Source of the DNA: Heterocephalus glaber
Taxonomy: Eukaryota; Chordata; Mammalia; Rodentia; Bathyergidae
Length of the DNA: 64,000 nucleotides
Reading direction: 5' to 3'
NCBI RefSeq assembly: GCF_000247695.1
Contig: NW_004624784.1
Span: 10,248,794-10,312,793, forward strand
The notes below the pieces were generated by a model. The model saw nothing but the letters and a program-made list of their open reading frames with translations, was not told the origin of the DNA and made no database searches. This document shows positions 1-11,604 of this stretch, one piece after another; positions within the stretch are counted from its first letter, which is position 1; every line of letters starts with the position of its first letter. The position numbers and the translations under genes were made by a program.

Positions 1-1530
1 TGCTTTGGGGATCAAGGTGATGCTTGCTTCCAGGAATGAATTTGGGAGTATTGCTTCCCTTTCAATTTCATTGAAGAGTTTAAACACTAGCGGCAGTAGT
101 TCCTCTCTAAATATCTTGTTGAATTCGGCAGTGAAGCCGTCAGGACCTAGGGCTTTCTTAATTGTTAAGTTTTTAATTTACATTTTCAATTTCATTGGTT
201 GATATTGGGTTGTTTAGAATTTTTAGGTCTTCTTCCTTCAACTTTGGTAATTCATACTGATATAGGGATCTGTCCATTTCTTCTGTGTTTTCCATCTTAT
301 TGGCGTATAAGTTTTTGAGGTAGGTATTGTTGATCCTCTGGATTTCTGGTAGGTACATTGTAATTTCATCCTTTTCATTCCTAATTGCATGGATTTGGGC
401 CTTTTCTTTCCTTTTTTTGATAAAGTTTGCTAAGGGCTTGTCAATTTTGTTTATTTTTTCAGAGAACCAACTCTTGACTTCATTGTTTCTTTGTATCATT
501 CTCTTAGTCTCCATTGCATTGATTTCTTCTCTGATATGTATAATTTCCTCCCTTGTATGAGCTTTGAGTTTGTTCTGCTCTTCTCTTTCTAGAAGCTTGA
601 GGTTCAGCATCAGGTTGTGTAATTGAGCTCACTTTGTTTTCTTCATGTGAGTATTCACTGCTATGAATTTCCCTCATAAAACTCCTTTCATTGTGTCCCT
701 TAGATTCAGATACGTTGTATTGTCATTGTCATTTAATTGTAGGAACTGTCTGATTTCTTCTTTAATTTCCTCTGTGACCTATTGGTTATTCACAAGTATG
801 TTGTTCAGTTTCCATGTGTTTATGAAATTCTTGTGGTTTCTTTTGCTATTGATCTCCAATTACATTGCACAATGGCCTGATAATATACAGGGGATTCCTT
901 TGCACTTACTTAACCATGTTCTATGACCGAGTATGTGGTCTATTTTGGAGAATGACCCATGTGGAGCTGAGAAGAATGTGTATTCTGATTTGGTGGGGTG
1001 GAATACTATGTAAATATCTGTTAAATTTCTTTGTCCAAGAGTTTGATTGAGTTCTAGTATTTCATTGCTTATTCTTTGTCTAGTTGATCTATTTGTGACA
1101 GTGGTATTGGGGTCCCATACTACTATTGTATTAGTGCTATTCGATTTTTTGTGTCCAGTAGTATTCTTTTTATGTAGTTGGGTGTACTAGTGTTTGGTGC
1201 AAATATAATAATGATTGTCATCTCTTTCTCTTGGATTGTTCTCTTTACAAGGATATAGTGTCCTTCTTTGTCTCTCTTAATCAATGTTGGTTTGAAATCC
1301 ACTTGATCTGCAAAGAGGATAGCTACTCCTGCTTTTTTTCAGGTTCCTGTCTCATGGAGTAGTTTTTTCTACCCTTTAACTTTCAGTCTATGAGTTTCTT
1401 TTTGAATTAAGTGTGTTTCTTGTATGCAGCATATTGTTGGATCTTGCTTCTTGATCCATTCTGCCAGTCTATTTCTTTTGATTGGTGAGTTGAGACCATT
1501 AACATTGATCGTTACCTGATATGTATTGAC
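1..1530 (-). pseudogene. L1 ORF2 (endonuclease plus start of reverse transcriptase), broken, partial
   Basis: ORF2 encodes the L1 apurinic-type endonuclease and reverse transcriptase that nick target DNA and copy the L1 RNA into it. On the minus strand the endonuclease start shows NGLNSPIKR and the catalytic-region QETHL, with a stop shortly afterwards in the same frame. The linker after the endonuclease is open from 610 to 173 (145 codons) and contains INKIDKPLANF. The extreme left end reads GPDGFTAEF, the entry to the reverse-transcriptase domain. The palm with its catalytic aspartates lies beyond the window. The stretch between about 620 and 1450 needs several frame changes to read through. 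The start is approximate: the frame opens near 1530 but no clean ATG is visible. Confidence 0.9.
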
Positions 1531-1579
1531 TTACCATCATCATGACTTTTTCTGTTTGTTGGATTCTCCCCCTCTGCTT

Positions 1580-2730
1580 TTAATTTCTTGTTATGCCCAG
1601 TGGATTCACTCTGCTGGGCTTCCTGGGGTTGTGATCCTTGTTGTGTTTTCCTAGAATTTTGTCTAAAATTTTTTGGAGTGCTGATTTGTTATTCATGAAG
1701 TTCCTAAGGTGCTCTTTGTCACGAAAGTATTTTATTTCACCATCAATTTTGAAAGATAGTTTGGCAGGGTACATCACTCTGGGTTGGAGGCTGTTTTCCT
1801 TTAGGGTTTGGAATACATCACTCCAAGCTCTTCTTGCCTTGATGGTTTGTGTTGAGAAGTCTGCTGTGATTCTGATGGGCTTTCCTTTGTATGTGATTTG
1901 TTTCTTTTCTCTAACTGCTTGTAGAATTTTGTTCTTTTGTTGGGTTTCTGGAATCTTAATAATTATATGCCTATGTGTAGATTATTTTTTATCAAGACTA
2001 GTTGGAGTCCTATATGCCTCACTTATCTGTATGTCAAGTTCTTTTCCACTGCTTGGGAAGTTTTTGGCCATCACGTCTGTGAACAGTTTTTTTTTTTTAA
2101 TGTCATTTGCACTCTCTCCTGTTTCTTCATTGACTCTGATCAGTCTATTTTTTTGTTACTGGGGATTGAACTCGGGTCCTTATGCTTGCGATGCAGGTGG
2201 TGGAACCACTGAGCTAAATCCCTGGCCCTGATCAGTCTTGTGTTATTCTTCTTTGCATCATCTAGCAGCTGCTGGATTGATTTCTTATGGTCCCTTAGTA
2301 GTTTAAAGAAATTGTTATTTTCCTGGTCACTATTTGCAGTCTTATCTTCTATATATGAAATTGTGTCCTCATATTGGCTCATTCTGATGCATAAACATTC
2401 AAAGGAGTTTTTAATCTTCTGGAAATCTGTTTGCATATGTTTTATGGATTCCATTTGTTTCCTATGTTGTTATTCCATCATGTTCCTCAGCTCCTCTATG
2501 TTTTTATCTGTGTCTTCTCTAGATCTATTAATCATGTCTTTCACTATGGGCACAATCTCTGCTGTTATCTGTGAAATTACTTCTGATTTCATTTTTTCCA
2601 GATCCTCTTTTGTTGCCAGTTCAGGGAGTCCAGGTGGTTGAGTGTCAGATTGTTCCATCTTGTTTCCCTTTGGGGTTGCTTTAGGTGATCTGGGAGTCTG
2701 GTTTTGAGACTTGTTTACATGTCTTCTCAT
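1580..2730 (-). pseudogene. L1 ORF1 (RNA-binding chaperone), broken
   Basis: ORF1 encodes the trimeric nucleic-acid chaperone that coats L1 RNA. The likely start is the minus-strand ATG at 2730, followed by a basic, Lys/Pro/Thr-rich head and then a heptad-like charged segment (coiled coil) up to about 2240. The C-terminal domain is recognisable at 1777-1580, where YPAKLSFKIDGEIK is typical of L1 ORF1. The N-terminal frame stops near 2470 and a second open block covers 2454-2240, so there is at least one break there. An ID SINE at 2147-2227 splits the gene, and more breaks lie between 1780 and 2140. The frame is also open upstream to an ATG at 2814, but the 2730 start fits the 5' region better. 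Confidence 0.88.
2147..2227 (-). mobile_element. ID-type SINE inserted in L1 ORF1
   Basis: The antisense copy starts with a short T run and ends at the complement of the tRNA-like 5' end (GAGCTAAAT is the reversed A-box). It is flanked by the perfect 11-bp target duplication CTGATCAGTCT at 2136-2146 and 2228-2238. The insertion is younger than the L1 copy it interrupts. Confidence 0.95.
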
Positions 2731-2965
2731 TTCAGTGGTGAGCGGGGGAGATGTGTTGCTGGTGCTCCCAAGGCTCACCTCCTCACTGCTGGGCAGGGCT
2801 CTGCTTCTCCGCATGTGCTAGGGGCAGTGGTACAGCAGCCTGAGAATCTCAGCTGCTCGGTGCTGGGGGCCTGTACTCCTCTGTGCTGGAGGCGGTGGTA
2901 CAGCAGCCCCAAAGGCTCAGCTGCTTGGTGCTGGGGGCCTCTGCTCCTCTGCACTGGGCAACACT
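2731..2965 (-). promoter_or_regulatory. L1 5' region with about 68-bp tandem units
   Basis: GGTACAGCAGCC recurs at 2829 and 2897, a 68-bp period. Each unit continues with a GC-rich CTCAGCTGCT(T/C)GGTGCTGGGGGCC block, and a degraded third unit covers about 2769-2828. Tandem 5' monomers act as the L1 promoter in mouse and rat, so by analogy this may be the old promoter of this copy. No activity can be inferred from sequence alone. Confidence 0.7.
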
Positions 2966-3430
2966 GTCTTTATTGAAAGATTGCAAAGTCCTTGAATGAA
3001 CTGACATTTGTCCCTGGGTATAAGGAGTTAATCAACCTAAAAATAATTAAAACTCATATGTGCATGATATAATTTTTCTTATTCAAAATGCTTTCATAAT
3101 GCCTCAATATCACTATGAAATGATTAGGTAGATATTTTACTTCTAATAAAACTACAATTACATTAAAATTTGAAGCAGATAATGAACTTTAGAATTCTGA
3201 CATTCTTTAATTATTCACATTGATTTTTAAACTAAATTTCTTAGGTTTTTCTTAGGAAGTGCTTTTTAAAGTCTTATTTTATGGTATTTTTTTCACTATT
3301 GAAGTTTCTATCTAGTAAGATATCTATCTATACCCTCTTACCTGGTAAGAAGTAAGGTGTTAACTTTGTTAAATATTTATCTTTCGTGTACATTTATTAT
3401 ATTTACCTCACAAGAGATCTGTGTGACATC
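2966..3430. other. AT-rich stretch, nothing recognised
   Basis: This is the flank of the L1 5' end. No open frame, repeat family or RNA gene was recognised. Confidence 0.5.
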
Positions 3431-3668
3431 ATGAGCAACATTAGAATTGGAACTCCCAAATCCAAGTTCAAAGCTCACCAATTTCACTTGCTTTGTAATC
3501 TTGGACAAGTCTTATAATCTCTGTGGGTATCAGCTTCCAATACTGTTATAAAGATTAAGATATCTACCTCACAGGTTTTTTGTGAGGATTAAACTTAACT
3601 AACATAAAACTCTGTCTGAAATATAGTAAGTGCTCAATAAATTCTAAGCATCTTGGCTGCTGCTATTA
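3431..3668 (+). mobile_element. MIR SINE
   Basis: The copy contains the MIR core (TTGGACAAGTC), the GTGAGGATTAAA segment and the AGTAAGTGCTCAATAAAT tail in the right order. It is a diverged old eutherian copy. Confidence 0.8.
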
Positions 3669-3814
3669 TAGTGTGCAATACAGCTTTATACTCTATTAAG
3701 TTATATAACTATCAAACTTATTATTTTATGTAGAACTATGATGAACTATTTTGTATCTCTTTTTTTGTGTGTATCTCTTGAGATCTCCTTTACTTGTGAG
3801 ATAATTCCAACTAA

Positions 3815-4960
3815 ATACCTTTTATTCATTCAATGAACAGTTATTGCGTACTTCTCTTTTGCCAGGAACAATTATAGGTGCTAAAGTTATAGTAATGAAA
3901 ACACAGAATCCCTCATTTTATGATGCTTGAACTCTAGTAAAGAAAGACAAAATGTTAAGGATGCATAAGAAGAAAATACAAGATTGTGATAAGATACTTA
4001 AATAACACACTGCATGGAGTGCTACCAAGGAAGCAGAGATAAGTTGGATTTGGGGAACAGAGTAGACTTCTCCAAGGCATTTGGCTGATGAAAAGAAACC
4101 AGTCATGCAAACATTCTGGGCAGAGACGAGCAAATGCAAAGGCCTGAAGACAGAGAACAAATCTGACAGGTTCAAGGAAAGAAGAATTAATTAAGGAAGA
4201 AAATGAGTTGGAGATAAGGACAAGGCCAGATCATAGTCTTGTGGGCTGTGATGAGAAGTCTACATTTTGTTAGTTATTGTGGAAGGAATTGTTGAAAATT
4301 ACTAGGAAAAATGACATTATCTCCTTATGTCATTCAAATCCTAAGAAGAGTGCTGTGTATGCTATGTGGAGGTGGAGAATATATTACAGTCATCATGAGT
4401 AAAGCAAGGAAACCATTTAGGAGGCTGTTGTGGTAGACCAGAGTGGGGAAAGAGAAGACAGAAAAAGTAAAGACACATTTTAGAAGTAGAACCAGCAAGA
4501 TTTGGTGATAGTTTGGATGTCAGGTTGCAAGATAGAGAAGAATTAGGGGCGAGACTTAGGTTTCTAGCCAAGCAATTAAAAAAGGCAATTGGTGGTGTTA
4601 TTTGTGGGGGACACAGGTGGGGAGCAGTGAGTGTTGGGTTGGATATGTCTAATCAAAATGCCTGCTAGACAACCAAGAGGCACTGTTGAACAGACAGCCA
4701 AATATAGCTACAGAAGTCAGGGCCAGGGCTATAAATTTACAAGTCATCTAGCATAATGGTATTTAAAGCCAAGGAGCTAGAGGAGATCACCAAGAAAAGG
4801 AATAGCTAAAGACAAGAAAACGGTTTGAGACTAACCTTGAGGATGCCAAGATTTAGAAGTCAATTAGAAGAGGACAATCTAATAAAAGAAATTCATTAGC
4901 CAAATAAACAACTCCATTTGGGCAAGAGTGGAACTGAGCCAGATACAAAAGGACTCTAGT
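3815..4960 (-). mobile_element. L2 LINE 3' part, antisense
   Basis: It starts with the reversed L2 tail (ATTCATTCAATGAACAGTTATTG). It continues through the segments corresponding to CAAATGCAAAGGCCTGA, GGCCAGATCATAG, TTTAGGAGGCTGTTGTGGTAG and AGCAAGATTTGGTGA in consensus order. No intact frame remains. Confidence 0.8.
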
Positions 4961-6045
4961 CTTCCAATGCCTTCAGGACTCTGTCTGTCTTCAACACTGT
5001 TTTTGTTCACTGTTTCTCCCTCAACTTTTCAATCTAATTTATTTCCATCTGTAGTCTTTAGAATGTTTTTCTTTGAAGTAAGGAATCACTAGTAGTTCTG
5101 AATTCCATTAGCAATGCAGGAGAAGAATCAAAGCCTTCTGTCCAATTTGAGTTTGAAATATCCAAAGGAAAATCATTGATTTGTCCTGACTTGAGTCACA
5201 AGCCAGGAGAACAAGTTAAGGCCAATCAGTTGATTGGTCCAGGCTGGCCACATGCTCCAGGGAGTCTAGGATGAGCTTTTTTCCCAGACAGAATAGCACA
5301 TTTCAGTTGGTGATGGAATCACTGAGTTAGGCAGAGTTTTCAATTTGGGTCTTTTTCCTAATTATAAACTTGATGTGTCTTTCCAAATATAGTATGGCTT
5401 GATGGCTTTGGTTTTAGTTCTTCTTCTTGTTCAAGATCGTTAATTAAGTTTAAATAAACAAATTTGCTGTTATCTAAGTTTGAATTGATGTACTCAATAT
5501 TTATCTTGAATAGCAAGTCAGTCATGGAAAAAAAGGACAAGAAATGAAGGAGAAGAAAGCCAAAGGATCAGGAACATTCTGTATACCTAGAGCCTTATGA
5601 TTTCAGGAAGAATGTGTTTCCAGAGGCTCTAGGGAAGCTGGTCTCCAGGATCAGATGGTCTTTCCAAGGATCAACACATCTCAGGGAAGATTAGATGACC
5701 ACTTGTATATCACCCTACCTACCCAGGGGTCTTCCTCCTATAACAACAGGCCAAGCTAACACCAGAGGAAAAGACCAGCTGGTCCTTACCAATTCTTCTG
5801 CAAAGGATACCTTGCTGCACACTTAGTAATTGCCTCTTTTTATGCTAGTTTGAGCTTGTTCCCATTATTTTTATTCCCTGTGCAGGAAAAAATGGAAGCA
5901 TTTAACTTCTAAGCCCCCACACTCAGGGTACTAAGCAAAAATGACAACCAAAGTTTACTAACCAAACACAAAAATTATGATGTGAATAGCACATTCCATG
6001 AGAGTGCCTTGGTTGGCCTATTTAAGATGCATCTTTCAGTCCCTG
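4961..6045. other. Unassigned sequence with a small CCAAT palindrome
   Basis: No gene is recognised. Positions 5222-5237 form CCAATCA/TGATTGG arms around a 2-base spacer. The 5100-5300 part may be an old repeat that I cannot name. Confidence 0.4.
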
Positions 6046-6598
6046 TCTCAGTACATTTAGATTGCTATAACAAAATGAACTCAGACTTGGAAGTATATAA
6101 GGAGCAGAAATGTATTTCTCACAATCCTGCGGGTTGGGAAGTAGAAGGTCAAGGCATCCTGAAGGCCCTGGTGTTATATGGTGAGGAGCCTCCTTTTCAT
6201 AAACCATGCCTTGTGGCTGGATCCACACAAGATGGAAACAACCCCCTTCCTTCAGGTTTCTTCTTCTTTTTATGCTATTGGGTATTGAACTCCGGGCCTT
6301 CAATAAGCTACAGCCTCAACCCTTTTAAATTTTTTATTTAGAGTCAGAGTCTTGCTAAGTCACTAAGTTTACCCAAGCTAGGCTCAAACTTGAGATCCTC
6401 TTGCTTCAGTCTTTCAGAGTGCTGGGATTGTACCTTAGGCCACTTTTATAGAGGCACTAATCCAATTTGTGAGGTTCTGCTATCATAATTTAGTCACCTC
6501 CAAAGTTCCCACCTCATAAAAGCCATCAAACTAGAAATTAGGTGTCAACATATGAATTATGGGTGGACACTAATATCCAAACAATAGCAGTCCCCCTT
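6046..6598 (-). mobile_element. MLT1-type MaLR LTR, antisense, interrupted by a SINE
   Basis: The left part has the reversed LTR end (TTGCTATAACAAAATGAAC, then a GTATTTCTCACAATCCTGCGG segment). The right part has GGCACTAATCCAATTTGTGAGG and CAACATATGAATTATGGG, ending near 6598. This is a non-coding LTR relic of the ERVL-MaLR group. Confidence 0.78.
6260..6441 (-). mobile_element. Composite B1-ID SINE (B1-dID-like) inside the MLT1 LTR
   Basis: On the minus strand a B1-like unit (GTACAATCCCAGCACTCTGA start) is followed by an A-rich linker and an ID-like unit ending in GTTCAATACCCAATAGCA. That order, 5'-B1-ID-tail, matches the B1-dID fusion described in some rodents. Two independent adjacent insertions are the alternative. 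No clear target duplication was seen. Confidence 0.6.
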
Positions 6599-8094
6599 TA
6601 TAGCCACTATACAAAAGGGCAATTTCAGGGGGATTCCAAAGGCTGCCTCTGCAATGTACCTGATTGCAATCTGTGATCTCTAAGACTTCTTAATCAGGTC
6701 GTTGAATGGGACATCCTAAATGGCACCCATATATGGCCTAAGGAAACTCATCAATTATCAGTGATATTTTGCACCATTTCCATTCTCTATGCTACTTTCT
6801 CTCTTAATCTGAACTGGAGGGCTTGTCTTAAAGGTTGAGATTTTCTCTGAGATTCACAAAGGTCTATAGTTTTTCTCTTTACCCCTTCATAATCTTCATT
6901 CAGGAAACTATGTTATTATCTGCAGAAACATCCTAAGGTCTGGAACCTTCATAGAAAGACAAGAAGATCAAATTTCTGTATACCCAGAAGTGGAAGAAAG
7001 CACACCAATTAGACAATTAAGTTTTATTTAGTGGCTACTGGCTGTTAATCAAAACACAGTTATCTTAGATTGTGTCCAGAGGCTGGTTTGTTTTTTTTTT
7101 AATTTATCATTTTGGGTCTTGGTGCTGTTTCTTTTGTTTTTAGTTAGTATATTTGGGTTGTCACTTTTTATTTCCCCCTTTAAATGTTTGGTTTTTGAAG
7201 GAAATTATCAGTGTGGTAGAATCAAAATGAGGAATAGGAGCCAGCTTAGATTGGGGTTAACAAGATGGTTACTGAATGAGTTGCTATATTGTCTTCTTCT
7301 TTCTTGAACAAATAGTTTGATACTGTTGTGTCCTTGTAAGAAAATGTACCAGATCCAGTGATGTGACTGGAGGAGAAAAGCAAGGAAAATTTCAAATGGA
7401 GAGAGACACATATCTGGGCAAGCCGCACACTCTTTAGACTGGTCTGCAGGTACATTGGATTAGACCCATGGATGCTGAAGGAATGGGAAAGTGTGAGCTC
7501 CCTTAAAATATTCCCAAGGGATGTTTTTTCTTTAGGATATGTTCCTACCTCTTTCTCCTTTGGAATGTGGGTCCAAGGGATACATCTCTCTGATAGCTGC
7601 TGAGGAGGTAATTGGCTTGTTCCTCAGATGTGAGACGACAAGTCTTTGTCAGTATGATTCCCAGGGATCCTGCTCACGGGCTGAACAAATCACCTTGGGT
7701 TATTGGGGGCGGGGCACGGGGAGTTTAAAAAAGGAGAGGGGACATCTTCTCCAAAAGCTTCATCATTGTGATTTTAAAGAAAAGAAAGTATGCAAATGTT
7801 GAATGCCATAACCAGGCTGGGGGACAGATTGGTGAGAAAAGTTCCAGGCACACAAGGGCGATGGAACTAATCAAGCACACAGGGAGTGTTGGGGGAAGGC
7901 TCTGAGCAGAGGCTGGTCTGTGCTTCTGGGCTGGGTATCAAGTGGTACTCCAGTCTCAGTACTGGGAACCAACAAGGGTCTTGCCATACCTAGAGGTGCT
8001 GAGAGACTTTGAGACAAAGACATCGAGCTCCCAAAACTGAGGACACAAAGAAGGCCAGGCCAGAAGGTGCTGCACCTCAGTGCTAGCTTGAGGT
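6599..8094. other. Unique-looking sequence, nothing recognised
   Basis: Short open frames only (under 95 codons), with no protein similarity I can name. A T-rich run lies at 7091-7102. Confidence 0.45.
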
Positions 8095-8297
8095 CAAAGA
8101 GTGAAGCAGCTGGGGTTGCAGTCTCAGCTCTTTCACTTATGACCTTCATGACCTTGGGAAAGACACCATGCCTTTCTAGGCTGCAGTTTCTTCATCTGTA
8201 AATTAAGATAGCAATGGTCATCTTAGGCAGAAATGAAATATGACATGCTTAGTGCAGTGTCTGTTATATGGCAAATGCTCAAAAAATAATAGCCATT
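8095..8297 (+). mobile_element. MIR SINE
   Basis: TATGACCTTCATGACCTTGG, TTTCTTCATCTGTAAATTAAG and the AAATGCTCAAAAAATAATAG tail follow the MIR order. Confidence 0.78.
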
Positions 8298-9190
8298 AGG
8301 ATCACAAAAATAAGTAGCAACCGATTTAATCAGAAAAGAGGACCCAACCAAAGAACAGTATCACCCAGATTAGTATGGAGAACAAATGGGTTTTTAATCC
8401 CACACACTTGGATTTGAGCTCCTTAAATCCTCCCTTCCCCAGGCCAAGATTAGTCCTAGTGCCTAGAGTAGAACTGGGTCCTGAGGTGAAGCTCAAGTGG
8501 CCCCAGCTGGAAATGAAGAAGGACAGCAGAGGCTAGGAGCCAGGCTCAGCCTGTGGGAGTTTACATGATGGAGTAGGCTGTAGGCTAGCATGTGGGAAAG
8601 GGATAAAACTTATTCTCACTTTCATCTAACAGCATACTAAAGAGACATATTATAGTTCAAAATAAAGACTTTCTTTTAATGACAACTATTTTAAATATTG
8701 AGCCAGTAGCATTGAAAAGGGGCCAGCTTTCTTTCTCAGAAGTGATCAAGCAAAGGATGGATCCACAGAAGTTCTAACTGAAGAAAACTAAATTGGGGGA
8801 CTGGGCTGGTTGACCTCCAAGGTGCTGACAAAGGTGGAGATGTTAAGCTATGATGCCCTGCAGGAAATCTGGCAGCTCTTGAGCAAAAATCTAAGAAGAT
8901 GCCTGCAAAGTTTCAGGAAATAAATCTAGTCTGGTAGGCTTTGGTATCTTGAGAGAGCCACTTTTTCTAGGGGTTAACAGAGATGGTGGCCCTTCTGCAG
9001 GACTGTTGGCTTCCTACTAACATTATGCTGCTTCTCTTTGCAAAAAAAAAAAAAAAAAGGGGGTATCGAGATACTGGGAATGGGATGGGGGTGGTAAGAA
9101 GGTGGCAAGAGAAGAGGAAATGGGGAAAAAATAGATACAGATGAAACCTGCAATTAGTTTGTATCATGCTATTTCCATAAAGTAGATCTC
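8298..9190. other. Unassigned sequence with an A17 run
   Basis: No gene or repeat was recognised apart from a run of about 17 A at 9042-9058, followed by GGGGG. The run could be the tail of an unrecognised retrocopy or a simple repeat. Confidence 0.4.
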
Positions 9191-9224
9191 ATACTTGAGA
9201 TCTGAAAGGTAATCATCTGAGATA

Positions 9225-9560
9225 TCAGAGCCTGACTATAAATAGCCAAGCTCTGGGCCTTGCAGCTGCACCCTGGGGAGAGGGGCTGGCAGGAAAGTGC
9301 CCTGCTGGGGTGCTGGAGTCAGGGCCACCCTCTCTCCATTCATCCTTATTAATGCCAACTCCCAGGACAGGAAGCATCTGATGGCAATTTATGCCTGGAT
9401 CAACTGTAATTGCTGCACTCATCACAGGCAAGCAAGTTGCATGAAGAATACCTACACTAGACAAAGCTGTTGTAACCACACAGTGGTTAGAATCAAAATG
9501 GTCTAATCACAGTTCCACCCAGGAACTGCCTGGAGCCCCACCCTCCAGCATCTCCCTCAT
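9225..9560. promoter_or_regulatory. Candidate cis-regulatory block with MEF2/TATA-like site and E-boxes
   Basis: CTATAAATAG at 9236-9245 fits the MEF2 consensus, and its TATAAATAG part also fits a TATA box. CAGCTG (E-box) follows at 9263-9268, and CATCTGATGG plus CAACTG lie near 9377-9405. The block is free of recognisable repeats. Function is inference only. Confidence 0.3.
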
Positions 9561-9870
9561 TCTAGGAACTGCCAGTCTGGGTTGCTGGTTGCTCTCCAGG
9601 TAGCTGCTCCCAGCTTCCTCCCAGTAAATCAAATAGCTCATCTCTCTGCCACATCCCCAGGAAGCCCGAGGAAGGGCCAGGCCAGAGTGGGTTTGCAAAC
9701 AGAAGCCTGGGAATCTCCAAACACATGCCCCCTGGAACAGGCTCACCATCTGATGGCATCTGTGAGCTGCAGCTCCAGCCAACACTCTGCTCTGGGCCTC
9801 TTTGTAGAGGCTCGGTGGCTTCCTCACCTGTGGGCGAGCCACATAAGTATGCATTCCTGTGAGTGAGGTG
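9561..9870. other. GC-richer unique sequence
   Basis: Overlapping frames are open on both strands (94-115 codons), which is expected from GC-rich, stop-poor DNA. No coding similarity was recognised. Confidence 0.4.
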
Positions 9871-10599
9871 CATTTGGATTGGGGTGCAACCTCAGGTGTG
9901 ATAGTGGAGTCCCCAGACTCTGCTTATGATGTATCACACTCATATAATGTGCAATTATCTGTCAAGGTATACAGATGTTTCAACAATTAAAACACATTTT
10001 AAAGTACGGCTTTTATCGTTACATGATTTCTTAATGAACCAATGTTCAAAGAAAAACTACTTTGATGTGGAAGATTTAAAGGTATTTTTAGCATTAGAAT
10101 GATGAAAAATATTGAGAAACACTTCTTTACTAAGCAAAAATCTACACCAAGCCATTATGATCTGGCTGTCTTTTTTATGACTATGGGCATTTCAGAAATG
10201 TAATATAAAACTTAATCTTGAAGCTTGCACAGTAAACAAATAAAATGTACAAACAGAGCCTTACTCTGTTCCTGAGTTTCACCCTATCCTTGACTGTTCC
10301 TGTCCATTTCCAGCCCCCAGCATAGGACCAGGCACAGAGTCCTTACTTGTTGACTTGCCTGCTCCCTAAGCCTCAGCGCATCCCTGCAGCATCTACAGCT
10401 TCAGTTTTTCTGATTCCTGTCAATGGTGGAAGCCACCCAGGTAAAAGCAAGTAGGGCTTCAGCAAGAAGAACCAAAGCATGCCCTGCCCTCCCTCTTCTG
10501 AGCATTTTTATGGTTAAATGGTTTGATGAAGGGATAGAAGTGTCATCTAGCTTAGGTCACCTTCATGAGTTTTGCCTCTCCTGATGGGGTATATAAGAA
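9871..10599. other. Unassigned sequence
   Basis: No repeat or coding signal was recognised. Confidence 0.4.
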
Positions 10600-10765
10600 A
10601 ATGTCTGAGTTCTGGAACAGAAGGATATGCATTCCCATCCTGTTTTTTTCCATTATTAGCAGTAATTAACCTTAGGCAAATCACTTAGTTTCATTTACTT
10701 TTCCATAAACTATAACTACCACAGATAGACATAGTACGTGTTCATTAGTGTAAGTTCCCTTCCCT
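10600..10765 (+). mobile_element. Probable diverged MIR
   Basis: CCTTAGGCAAATCACTTAG and a following segment resemble the MIR core. The ends are lost. Confidence 0.4.
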
Positions 10766-11604
10766 TCTCCTGTGTTGTTCAAAATCTGAAGAGTCTTTTT
10801 TATACTCCTAACTACTTTTTGGACAGAAAACGTAGTCTTTACTCTAAAAAAAAATGTGGAGTGCAATTGAGTGAGTGATACATGCAAAGCCAGCTTCATG
10901 ATTATGTCAACCGTGTAGCTGTTCAGTGCCCTCAGCTCACAAGGGCCTGGTGCTTGTTTTAATTCTCTGTTATTGCTGTCTTGAAATCTTAATCACTTTT
11001 GAATAAAGAACTTCTCATTTCAATTTTGCATTGGGCCCTGAAAATTATGTAGCTAGTCCTGGATTTGTCCATATATGACATACTTCATCCTTTCAAGAAC
11101 ATACATGTAATTAATTGCCTTGTCAGCATGACCTAAAAACCCAACACTGGAATGCTGATGAAATGCAATGTGAAAGGAAGGTTTCCTGAAGTTGATCAAA
11201 AGTGGATGGCAAGGAATGAAAAACTCAATCCCGAACAACTATCCCAAAAAACAGTTCTCATGACTGTTTAACTCAACAAAGAGCCCCTTTGCTTTAGGTA
11301 GTGCAGTATCCAGGGAATACTAGGTCCTCTCAGCAGACCATCTCCTCTCAACCTGCCCCTGTTTTCACAGGTTAAATTTATGCTCCCCATGTTGTTGGGA
11401 AATCTTGCTTTGGGACATTGCCTCCATGACCTCATTCCAAGCCTCAGAGGCTCTTAGTTGCCTTTTAGTTTTCTCAAATTGTCAGTGATGAAAGATATGC
11501 TTTCTGCTCCCTTTTATTTGATATTTTTACTTCTACCCCTCCCTGTTCTTCTGCTGCAATTGTTCCCACATTAGGACTATACTTCCTTTTCTTTTATGTC
11601 CATG
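10766..11604. other. Unassigned sequence
   Basis: No gene or recognised repeat. Confidence 0.4.

Larger units (their letters stand above)
1..2965 (-). mobile_element. LINE-1 (L1) retrotransposon, antisense, cut by the left window edge
   Basis: Read on the minus strand, the order is a GC-rich tandem-repeat 5' region, ORF1, a short inter-ORF gap, then ORF2 running off the left edge. Both frames are recognisable as L1 protein but contain stops and frameshifts, so this copy is dead. It also carries a SINE insertion. Preservation is far better than in the other LINE fragments of the window, so it is a lineage-specific insertion. The 5' edge is placed where the tandem repeats end near 2965. The 3' end and any target duplication lie outside the window. 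Confidence 0.93.

Noticed and set aside
327..560. Hydrophobic 77-codon plus-strand frame that looks like a membrane protein
   Set aside because: It is the complement of Lys/Glu-rich L1 ORF2 linker, which always gives Phe/Leu-rich antisense text.
1638..2231. 197-codon plus-strand frame
   Set aside because: It is the antisense of L1 ORF1 and includes the antisense SINE, so it is not a separate gene.
9507..9873. Overlapping frames of 94-115 codons on both strands
   Set aside because: Open frames on both strands at once point to GC-rich, stop-poor DNA rather than coding. No domain seen.
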